A stretch of DNA of 15,315 bases from positions 1 through 15,315 of the forward strand of contig DZCT01000068.1 in the NCBI GenBank assembly GCA_022736535.1, given 5' to 3'. This document shows, one piece after another, positions 1 to 5,203 of the stretch. Source of the DNA: Desulfatirhabdium butyrativorans. Lineage in GTDB: Bacteria > Desulfobacterota > Desulfobacteria > Desulfobacterales > JAIFKL01. Below the pieces are notes generated by a model. That model was given only the letters and a program-made list of their open reading frames with translations, was not told the origin of the DNA and did not search any database. A program made the translations under genes and the position numbers. Position 1 is the stretch's first letter, and each line of letters opens with the position of its first letter.

Positions 1-93
1 TGACGCTCTGCGTGGGAATGCAGCCCGGACGCTCCGCGTCCGTCCCGTGAAACGGTATCGGGAGGTATCGGGACATTCCTGCGCGGAGCGTCA
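1..93. repeat. Imperfect inverted repeat enclosing a GC-rich palindrome
   Basis: The first 21 bases and bases 73-93 are near-complementary arms (about 18 of 21 positions). Between them is a short perfect palindrome, arms 27-32 (GGACGC) and 36-41 (GCGTCC). Bases 3-18 are the exact reverse complement of 5008-5023, so this belongs to a dispersed family present at least twice in the window. No coding signal is seen here; the open frame across 47-256 has a composition dictated by the palindromes. Confidence 0.7.
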
Positions 94-124
94 ATGCCGT
101 CAAGCTGACAATTCCGTAAATTCC

Positions 125-198
125 GTAGGTCGGGGTGAGCCTGCGAACCCCGACACCTGCCGGATGATGTCGGGGTTCGCAGGCTCACCCCGACCTAC
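125..198. repeat. Large perfect palindromic repeat, two 31-base arms
   Basis: Arms 125-155 and 168-198 are exact reverse complements over 31 bases, separated by a 12-base spacer (156-167). Each arm contains its own smaller stem: GTCGGGGT at 129-136 pairs with ACCCCGAC at 147-154. The element therefore can fold as one long hairpin or as two small ones. Bases 15290-15315 at the window end match the reverse complement of 175-200 exactly, so it is a dispersed repeat. It resembles REP/BIME-type intergenic elements in architecture; its family is not known to me. Confidence 0.9.
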
Positions 199-210
199 AT
201 TAATGTCATT

Positions 211-234
211 GACGCGGAGCGTAGGAACGAGGTC
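211..234. repeat. Degenerate copy of the GAGCGT-GGAACGAGGTC repeat
   Basis: The stretch reads GAGCGTAGGAACGAGGTC from 217 to 234 and closely matches GAGCGTGGAAACGAGGTC at 5018-5035, differing at two positions. It is followed by an A tract. It looks like a half-copy of the palindromic repeat that is intact at 5004-5032. Confidence 0.6.
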
Positions 235-245
235 AAAAAACGTAA

Positions 246-264
246 AACGGGTTTGAAACCCGTT
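246..264. repeat. Short palindrome upstream of ldcA
   Basis: AACGGGTTT (246-254) and AAACCCGTT (256-264) are perfect complements around a single base, so the real loop would be formed by a few T/A bases. It ends 18 bases before the ldcA start codon. It has no following T tract, so it is not a convincing terminator for transcription in the + direction, and it is better read as another interspersed palindrome. Together with 1-234 it fills the gene-free start of the window. Confidence 0.6.
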
Positions 265-282
265 CTACAGCCTTAAACTAAA

Positions 283-1218
283 ATGAAAACAGAAATTTTA
301 ATACCGTCCCGTCTGTTTCCGGGAGATACTGTCGGAATTGCCGCCCCGGCAAGCCCCTTTGACGCAGAAACTTTTTATCGCGGTGTGGATGTGCTGAAAG
401 ACATGGGCTTTAATGTCAGCATTCCCGATGATGTTTTTGCAAAAAAAGGCTATCTTGCCGGATCAGACCGGCATCGTGCAGAGTCACTGAACCGGCTGTT
501 TGCAGACCGAAACATAAAAGCGATTGTCTGTGCAAAGGGCGGATTCGGTTCTGTTCGGCTACTGCCGTTTCTGGATGTTGAAACCATCCGCAGAAATCCG
601 AAAATTTTTGTCGGATTCAGCGACATTTCCGCGCTGCTCTGGGCATTATACAGCCGATGCAGGCTTGTCACATTTCACGGGCCTGTGATAACCACGCTGG
701 GAAGCGCGGATCAGGAAACAAAAGACGCGCTGTGTTCAATGCTGCTGTCGTCAGATTTCAGACTTGAAATCAAAGCGGAAAACGGAATCACCCTGCGGCG
801 CGGTTCCGCCTCGGGACCGCTGGCCGGCGGAAATCTGAGTACCCTGTGCCATCTTGCGGGAACGCCGTTTGCGCCTGTTTTTAAAGAAAATATCCTGTTT
901 CTTGAAGACAGAGGAGAACCGAGTTACAAAATTGACAGAATGCTGTTTCAGATGAAACTTGCCGGATGCTTTGAGGGCATTGCCGGGCTGATTCTCGGCG
1001 ATTTTCAGGACTGCGGCAGGCTTGAAGAAATTTTGAAAATCGTGGACAATATTTTCAAAGCATATCATATTCCGATACTTGCCGGTTTCGAGGCAGGTCA
1101 CGGAAAACGCAATCTCACCCTTCCGATGGGGCTTGAAACAGAGCTTGACGCGGATGAAAAGGCGGTCAGGTTACAGGTTACAGGTAAAAGATTTCTCGCT
1201 GCGCTCGAAATGACATAA
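283..1218 (+). CDS. ldcA: LD-carboxypeptidase (peptidase family S66), murein tetrapeptide trimming
   Basis: The 311-residue protein matches the S66 LD-carboxypeptidases, cytoplasmic serine peptidases that remove the terminal D-alanine from recycled wall tetrapeptides. The N-terminal domain opens with PGDTVGIAAPAS (13-24). The nucleophile is expected at Ser113 in GFSDIS, and the other triad members at Glu208 (FLEDRGE) and His273 (AGHGKR), spaced as in the Pseudomonas aeruginosa enzyme. There is no signal peptide, as expected. The start is the first ATG and gives the family N-terminus, but no Shine-Dalgarno sequence precedes it. The C-terminus is odd: after LDADEKAV the last 16 residues (296-311) are encoded by a 7-base tandem array and an interspersed repeat, so the ancestral stop has probably been replaced. 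A serine hydrolase gene follows 51 bases later. Function is well supported; the exact substrate is inferred from the family. Confidence 0.92.
   Translation: MKTEILIPSRLFPGDTVGIAAPASPFDAETFYRGVDVLKDMGFNVSIPDDVFAKKGYLAGSDRHRAESLNRLFADRNIKAIVCAKGGFGSVRLLPFLDVETIRRNPKIFVGFSDISALLWALYSRCRLVTFHGPVITTLGSADQETKDALCSMLLSSDFRLEIKAENGITLRRGSASGPLAGGNLSTLCHLAGTPFAPVFKENILFLEDRGEPSYKIDRMLFQMKLAGCFEGIAGLILGDFQDCGRLEEILKIVDNIFKAYHIPILAGFEAGHGKRNLTLPMGLETELDADEKAVRLQVTGKRFLAALEMT
1167..1215. repeat. 7-base tandem array plus interspersed repeat inside the 3' end of ldcA
   Basis: CAGGTTA occurs twice in tandem (1167-1173, 1174-1180) with a third partial copy to 1187. This is the same heptamer, in opposite orientation, as the four GTAACCT copies at 5059-5086. 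Immediately after it, 1189-1215 reads GATTTCTCGCTGCGCTCGAA and on to TGACA; read from the other strand it encodes the kind of FERSEKS / VISSAARNL peptide often seen as a spurious repeat-derived ORF in bacterial genomes. Both elements are read as the last residues of LdcA. Confidence 0.75.
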
Positions 1219-1261
1219 CGGTAGGGCGGGCCCCGGCTGAGAACAGATTGTCCCCGCCGTT
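1219..1261. repeat. GC-rich inverted repeat between ldcA and the serine hydrolase
   Basis: The 51-base gap contains GGCGGG (1225-1230) and, near its end, CCCCGCC, which can pair, and AACGG at 1217-1221 overlapping the ldcA stop can pair with CCGTT near 1258-1262. It has no T tract. The GGGCGGG core resembles the GGGCGGGGTTA element at 8330 and 15240. Confidence 0.4.
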
Positions 1262-1269
1262 TCTGTCTT

Positions 1270-2361
1270 ATGAAACAGATAGATAAACAGATAGATAAAA
1301 TGATGAAAGACGCTGTTGCAGACCGGGTTTTTCCCGGAGGCGTGCTGCTGGTTTCCAAAGAAGGAAAGATCATCTTCTTTGAAGCTTACGGATATGCGAA
1401 TCTGTTTTCCAAAGCAAAAATGACGGGAGATACGATTTTTGATCTGGCATCGCTCACCAAGCCTTTAGCGACAACGCCGGCTGTCATGAAGCTTGTCGAA
1501 TACGGAAAATTGGACATTGAACAGACGCTCGGAGCTGTCCTGCCGGTGTTCCGAAACACAGAAAAAGAACAGATAAGCATAAGACAACTGCTGGCGCACA
1601 ATTCGGGGCTTCCCGATTACCGTCCTTATTACAAAGAACTGTGTCTGTCCGATGCGGCTGTGCGTGAAACTGCGCTGCGAAATATGCTGGTAAAAGAACC
1701 CCTTGCATATCCAGCAGGGGAAAAAGTTTTATACAGCGATCTCGGATTTATGATTCTGAGATGGATCATCGAGACCCTGAGCGGAAAAAGCCTTGACGCT
1801 TTTACCGAAAAGGATATATACGAACCGCTCGGTCTTAAAAATCTTTTTTTCCGCAAAATACCGCCAGCGCCCCGCGCCGGAAAGTTTGCCGCAACCGAAA
1901 TCTGTCCCTGGCGCAACATGCTTCTGGAGGGAACTGTGCATGATGAAAATGCTTATGCCGCCGGCGGCATTGAAGGACATGCCGGACTTTTCGGAACTGC
2001 GGAAGATATTTGCAGGCTTGTTTCAGAATGGCTGGCAATATTTCACGGGCATTTTTCATCTTGCATAGTTCAAAGAAATATTCTAAAAGTGTTCTGGGAA
2101 CGGCAAAAGGGAACTGACAGAGCCTTGGGTTTTGACATGCCTTCTTTAAAAAAATCCGCCGCGGGGCATTATTTTTCAGAAAACAGCATAGGACATCTGG
2201 GCTTTACCGGCACCTCTTTCTGGGCAGATACGGAGCGTCTGCTCATTGTGATTCTCTTAACCAATCGGGTGCATCCGTCCCGTGAGAATGTCAGCATCAG
2301 AATCTTCAGACCGAAAATACATGACGCGGTGATGAAAAAGATTGCAGTCAATGCCCTTTAA
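1270..2361 (+). CDS. Serine hydrolase of the beta-lactamase / penicillin-binding-protein fold (class C-like)
   Basis: The 363-residue protein has the three active-site motifs of the beta-lactamase family (Pfam Beta-lactamase type, related to AmpC, D-aminopeptidases and esterases): SxxK as Ser61-Leu-Thr-Lys64, the second motif as Tyr155-Ser-Asp157, and an HxG/KTG-equivalent at His309-Leu-Gly311 followed by FTG. RQLLAHNSGLPDY (105-117) is a strongly conserved family segment. No signal peptide or membrane segment precedes the domain, so as annotated it is cytoplasmic, unlike true beta-lactamases. Codons 2-9 are a 12-base tandem duplication (KQID twice). No Shine-Dalgarno is visible; Met11 or Met12 are possible alternative starts. 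Its position between ldcA and mreB suggests a role in cell-wall peptide processing, but the substrate cannot be told from sequence and an esterase activity is equally possible. Confidence 0.85.
   Translation: MKQIDKQIDKMMKDAVADRVFPGGVLLVSKEGKIIFFEAYGYANLFSKAKMTGDTIFDLASLTKPLATTPAVMKLVEYGKLDIEQTLGAVLPVFRNTEKEQISIRQLLAHNSGLPDYRPYYKELCLSDAAVRETALRNMLVKEPLAYPAGEKVLYSDLGFMILRWIIETLSGKSLDAFTEKDIYEPLGLKNLFFRKIPPAPRAGKFAATEICPWRNMLLEGTVHDENAYAAGGIEGHAGLFGTAEDICRLVSEWLAIFHGHFSSCIVQRNILKVFWERQKGTDRALGFDMPSLKKSAAGHYFSENSIGHLGFTGTSFWADTERLLIVILLTNRVHPSRENVSIRIFRPKIHDAVMKKIAVNAL
1273..1296 (+). repeat. 12-base tandem duplication at the start of the serine hydrolase gene
   Basis: AAACAGATAGAT occurs twice back to back (1273-1284, 1285-1296), encoding residues KQID KQID. 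The unit is a multiple of three, so copy-number change would keep the frame. Confidence 0.8.
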
Positions 2362-2371
2362 GCTGTATAAT
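2342..2371 (+). promoter_or_regulatory. Candidate sigma-70 promoter for the mre cluster
   Basis: A perfect TATAAT lies at 2366-2371, just after the stop codon of the serine hydrolase, with a weak -35 (TTGCAG, 2342-2347) at an 18-base spacing. The predicted transcript would have a leader of roughly 105 bases before mreB. The leader is AT-rich at first and ends with a hairpin, CCGGCA (2452-2457) and TGCCGG (2461-2466), 10 bases upstream of the mreB ribosome-binding site. The -35 is poor, so confidence is limited. Confidence 0.4.
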
Positions 2372-2484
2372 AATTAATTTTGCAACTTTGAAATGAAATA
2401 ATATTTTCCGGGAAGTGATTCGTGTCCGGGAATTGCTGTTCGGGCGGACCCCCGGCAGCGTGCCGGTCATGAAAATGAGGGCTT

Positions 2485-3528
2485 ATGAATCTTTTTTTGG
2501 ACGCAATTTTGGGTGTGTTTTCAAATGATCTGGCAATTGATCTGGGAACTGCAAATACGCTGGTCTATGTGAAAGGCAAGGGGATTGTGTTATGCGAACC
2601 CTCGGTGGTTGCGGTGCGTACAGACAACAAATTGAAAAACCGTATTCTGGCCGTGGGCATCGAAGCCCACAATATGCTGGGAAAGACGCCCGGCAACATC
2701 GTTGCCATCCGTCCCATGCGCGACGGCGTGATTGCGGATTTTGAAGTGACCGAGGCCATGATCCGGCATTTTATCCACAAAGTCCATAACCGGCGCACAT
2801 TTGTCAGACCGAGAATCATTATCGCGGTGCCGTCGGGCATTACACAGGTGGAAAAACGGGCAGTAAAAGAATCCGCGGAATCCGCAGGCGCAAGAGAAGT
2901 CTTTCTGATTGAAGAACCCATGGCAGCCGCCATCGGCGCAGGGCTTCCCATTACCGAGCCGACCTGCAACATGATCATTGACATCGGCGGCGGCACCACC
3001 GAAGTGGCGGTGATTTCTTTAGCAGGCATTGTTTACAGCCGCTCCATCCGGGTGGCAGGCGATAAAATGGACGCTTCGATCATGCAGTATATCAAGCGCA
3101 AATACAATCTGCTGATCGGAGAGCGCACAGCAGAACTGATTAAAATCAATATCGGAAACGCCTATCCCGATCCCCAGAAATTGGAAACTGTTGACGTGAA
3201 AGGCAGGGACCTGGTATCGGGCATTCCCAAAATTCTGTCCATCGGCACCGAAGAAATTCGGATTGCCATTTCCGAGCAGATAGACGCCATTGTCGAGACC
3301 GTAAAAATCGCTCTTGAACAGACACCTCCGGAACTCTCCGCAGACATCGTTGACAAAGGGATCGTGCTGACCGGCGGGGGCGGACAGTTGAAAAATTTGG
3401 ACAGACTTCTCAGCGAGGAAACCGGACTTCCCATCAGAGTGACGGAAGACCCGCTGTCCACTGTGGCACTGGGCTCCGGAAAGGCGCTGGACAGCATTGA
3501 AATTCTCAGACAGGTTGTCATTACATAG
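2485..3528 (+). CDS. mreB: Rod shape-determining protein MreB (bacterial actin)
   Basis: The 347-residue length is typical of MreB. It begins with a hydrophobic, amphipathic-looking segment (MNLFLDAILGVF) that in the family anchors filaments to the inner membrane. The actin-fold nucleotide motifs are present in order: phosphate 1 DLGTANT (19-25), the AVPSGIT segment (114-120), phosphate 2 DIGGGTTEVAV (166-176), and the adenosine motif LTGGGGQLKNLD (295-306). MreB polymerises under the membrane and, with MreC, MreD, RodA and PBP2, directs lateral wall synthesis. A GAGGG ribosome-binding site sits at 2477-2481, close to the ATG. The order mreB-mreC-mreD-mrdA-rodA downstream is the classical elongasome cluster. 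No anomalies were seen in the coding sequence. Confidence 0.98.
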   Translation: MNLFLDAILGVFSNDLAIDLGTANTLVYVKGKGIVLCEPSVVAVRTDNKLKNRILAVGIEAHNMLGKTPGNIVAIRPMRDGVIADFEVTEAMIRHFIHKVHNRRTFVRPRIIIAVPSGITQVEKRAVKESAESAGAREVFLIEEPMAAAIGAGLPITEPTCNMIIDIGGGTTEVAVISLAGIVYSRSIRVAGDKMDASIMQYIKRKYNLLIGERTAELIKINIGNAYPDPQKLETVDVKGRDLVSGIPKILSIGTEEIRIAISEQIDAIVETVKIALEQTPPELSADIVDKGIVLTGGGGQLKNLDRLLSEETGLPIRVTEDPLSTVALGSGKALDSIEILRQVVIT

Positions 3529-3531
3529 ATG

Positions 3532-3604
3532 GGGTTCGGGGTGAGCGGTCAGAGGTCAGAGGCGGGGCTTGTTCCCCTGACCCCGAACCTCGTACCCCGA
3601 ACCC
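3532..3604. repeat. Palindrome and 7-base tandem between mreB and mreC
   Basis: GGGTTCGGGGT (3532-3542) is perfectly complementary to ACCCCGAACCC (3594-3604), and 10 bases of it also to ACCCCGAACC (3580-3589), so two alternative hairpins are possible. Inside, GGTCAGA is repeated twice in tandem (3547-3553, 3554-3560). A second pairing between the AGGTCAG region and CTGACC (3577-3582) would further stabilise the fold. It occupies almost the entire mreB-mreC gap and leaves no Shine-Dalgarno sequence for mreC. There is a short T run (3608-3612) soon after, so weak terminator activity cannot be excluded. Confidence 0.75.
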
Positions 3605-3617
3605 TGATTTTTCATAT

Positions 3618-4463
3618 ATGTTCTCAAAAAGAACGCTGGCGGTTGCAGGGATTATTGTGATGGTTGCCGTAACTGTTACCGGGCTTTCCGTATCCGGCAG
3701 ACGGGGATATGCTTCCTACGGAACAGGCGCTGCAATGCTTTTTGCAGCACCTTTTCAGGAAATGACAAGCCGGGGGCTTTGCTTTGCAAAAGACTTATGG
3801 AATCATTATTTTTATCTTGTTTCCGTGTCAAAAACAAATGATGAACTCAGAAAATCGCTGATTGACGCGCTTGGAAAAAATAATCACTGCAAGGAAATCG
3901 AACTTTCCAATTCCCGGCTCAGAAGCCTTCTGAGTTTTCAGAGGACCGCGGGACTCGGCGTGGTTGCCGCCGAAGTGATCAGCAAAGACCCTTCGCCCTG
4001 GTTCAAAAGCATTGTCATAGACAAAGGCAAAGCCGACGGGCTGGCAAAAGGGATGCCGGTTGTGGCGTCTCAGGGGATTGTCGGTCTGATTACAAATGTT
4101 TCCTCCCGATATGCCAATGTGCTGCTGATCATTGACCAGAACAGCGCGGTGGATTCTCTGATACAGAGAACCAGAGCCAGAGGCATTCTGAAAGGAAACT
4201 CTGACCGATGTCTTTTTAAGTATGTTCTGCGAAAGCACGATATTGCAGAAGGCGATACGGTGATTTCCTCGGGATTGGACGGCGTTTTTCCCAAAGGACT
4301 GCTGCTGGGAAGGGTTTTGGAAATTATCCGAAGCAATTCAGGTATTTTTCAGGAAGTTTCTGTCATTCCGCTGGTGGATTTTGAAAAGCTAGAGGAAGTG
4401 CTGGTGGTGGTGAATATTTCGAGATATACTGAAAACCTGAGCGACCAGACGGCGGGTGAATAG
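3618..4463 (+). CDS. mreC: Rod shape-determining protein MreC
   Basis: The 281-residue protein has the MreC plan: a short cytoplasmic N-terminus, one membrane segment (about 8-25), a periplasmic coiled-coil region (about 65-108, including the KTNDELRKSL segment), and a C-terminal double beta-barrel domain (about 112-268) with conserved stretches such as SIVIDKGKADGLAKGMPVV, GIVGLI and DTVISSGLDGVFPKG. MreC is a periplasmic scaffold that activates PBP2 and links it to MreB and MreD. The ATG at 3618 gives the correct N-terminus but has no recognisable ribosome-binding site: the upstream space is filled by a palindromic repeat. The stop codon overlaps the mreD GTG by one base (TAGTG), implying translational coupling. 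A short hydrophilic C-terminal tail follows the barrel. Confidence 0.95.
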   Translation: MFSKRTLAVAGIIVMVAVTVTGLSVSGRRGYASYGTGAAMLFAAPFQEMTSRGLCFAKDLWNHYFYLVSVSKTNDELRKSLIDALGKNNHCKEIELSNSRLRSLLSFQRTAGLGVVAAEVISKDPSPWFKSIVIDKGKADGLAKGMPVVASQGIVGLITNVSSRYANVLLIIDQNSAVDSLIQRTRARGILKGNSDRCLFKYVLRKHDIAEGDTVISSGLDGVFPKGLLLGRVLEIIRSNSGIFQEVSVIPLVDFEKLEEVLVVVNISRYTENLSDQTAGE

Positions 4464-4981
4464 TGATATACTGTTTTTATGTCTGTATCTCTATGATACT
4501 GATGCTTTTTCAGACAACAATCATGCCGTGCTTTCTGTCTGTCACCCGATTTTACGATCTGCTGATTCCTTTTGTGCTGTATCTCGGTATTTTCCGTCCC
4601 GCAGGGGAAAGCCTCGCGGTCATATTTTTTCTCGGTTTTATCATGGACAATCTTTCGGCAGGTCCTTTCGGCCTGTTTACGACGATTTATTTCTGGCTGT
4701 TTGCAGGCGTGAAGTGGATGATGAAATTTCTCCACGCGGGCAATTATATTCTGCTGCCGTTTATCGCCGCGCTGGGGGTGCTGGAAGGAAATCTCATAGT
4801 GTTCGGCGTCCTTATGCTGCTGACAGATTTCCGTTTTCCTGCGGATACAGGGAAAATCATTGCAGAACAGGTGTTATGGGCGCTGTGTTCGGGCGGCTTC
4901 TTTCTGATGTTCCTCAATTATCTCCATAAAAAATGGGAGAAGTGGCTGAATGAATATTTTGAAAAAGAAAATAAGGAATAA
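4463..4981 (+). CDS. mreD: Rod shape-determining protein MreD, inner-membrane component
   Basis: This 172-residue, very hydrophobic protein sits directly after mreC, starts with GTG inside the mreC stop codon (TAGTG), and has about five to six predicted membrane segments (for example around 2-20, 32-48, 50-62, 70-82, 95-120 and 135-155). The conserved GFIMDNLSAGPFGL segment (about 57-70) fits the family signature of a DxxSGxPxG-like loop. GGGTG at 4454-4458 within the mreC 3' end can act as ribosome-binding site. MreD bridges MreC and the RodA-PBP2 synthase in the membrane. Sequence conservation in this family is low, so the assignment rests on position, length and topology together with this loop. 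The C-terminus is a charged helix (KKWEKWLNEYFEKENKE). Confidence 0.92.
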   Translation: MIYCFYVCISMILMLFQTTIMPCFLSVTRFYDLLIPFVLYLGIFRPAGESLAVIFFLGFIMDNLSAGPFGLFTTIYFWLFAGVKWMMKFLHAGNYILLPFIAALGVLEGNLIVFGVLMLLTDFRFPADTGKIIAEQVLWALCSGGFFLMFLNYLHKKWEKWLNEYFEKENKE

Positions 4982-5003
4982 GTTGAGCCTGAAAAAGAGA
5001 TGT

Positions 5004-5032
5004 CTCGTTCCCACGCAGAGCGTGGAAACGAG
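5004..5032. repeat. Palindromic repeat between mreD and mrdA
   Basis: CTCGTTCCCACGC (5004-5016) and GCGTGGAAACGAG (5020-5032) pair at 12 of 13 positions around a 3-base loop. The core at 5008-5023 is the exact reverse complement of 3-18, and 5018-5035 is similar to 217-234. It is therefore a dispersed family with copies in both orientations. Confidence 0.8.
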
Positions 5033-5058
5033 GTCAGTCTGTGTGCGGTCTCACAAAT

Positions 5059-5086
5059 GTAACCTGTAACCTGTAACCTGTAACCT
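5059..5086. repeat. Four tandem copies of the heptamer GTAACCT
   Basis: GTAACCT repeats exactly four times without spacers (5059-5086). The reverse-complement heptamer occurs in the 3' end of ldcA (1167-1187). Direct heptamer arrays in intergenic DNA are known from filamentous cyanobacteria (STRR sequences) and from Beggiatoaceae (TAACTGA arrays); here the unit is different and the host appears to be deltaproteobacterial. Confidence 0.92.
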
Positions 5087-5159
5087 GCCGGAATGCAGCG
5101 CCTGCGGAGAGGGTGCAAGACCTGAGCATTCAGCGGGGGCGGCCTCGGTGAAACAGGAA

Positions 5160-5191
5160 TTGAAATCTGATCGGATCTGATCGGATTTCAA
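5160..5191 (+). promoter_or_regulatory. 32-base hairpin abutting the mrdA ribosome-binding site
   Basis: The stretch 5160-5191 is a near-perfect palindrome: TTGAAATC at its left end pairs with GATTTCAA at its right end, and the centre contains two copies of ATCTGATCGG in direct order. In RNA every position pairs, using two G-U wobbles, down to a GAUC centre. The last two bases of the hairpin are the first two A of the AAGGAG Shine-Dalgarno (5190-5195), which lies 8 bases before the mrdA ATG. Folding could hinder ribosome access or protect the mRNA 5' of mrdA. This role is inferred only from position. Confidence 0.6.
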
Positions 5192-5203
5192 GGAGCGGAT
5201 ATA

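Noticed and set aside
47..256. 69-residue open frame at the start of the window
   Set aside because: It runs through two palindromic repeats, has no ribosome-binding site, and its residues are dictated by the repeat sequence.
1098..1373. Minus-strand frame with a VISSAARNL-type peptide
   Set aside because: It is antisense to ldcA and the hydrolase, and the peptide is the translation of an interspersed repeat, not a conserved protein.
4456..4929. 157-residue + strand frame overlapping mreD
   Set aside because: The alternate frame is hydrophilic and unrecognisable, while the other frame gives a membrane protein that fits MreD and couples to mreC.
5059..5086. CRISPR array
   Set aside because: The units are 7 bases with no spacers, far from CRISPR repeat and spacer sizes, and no cas genes are present.
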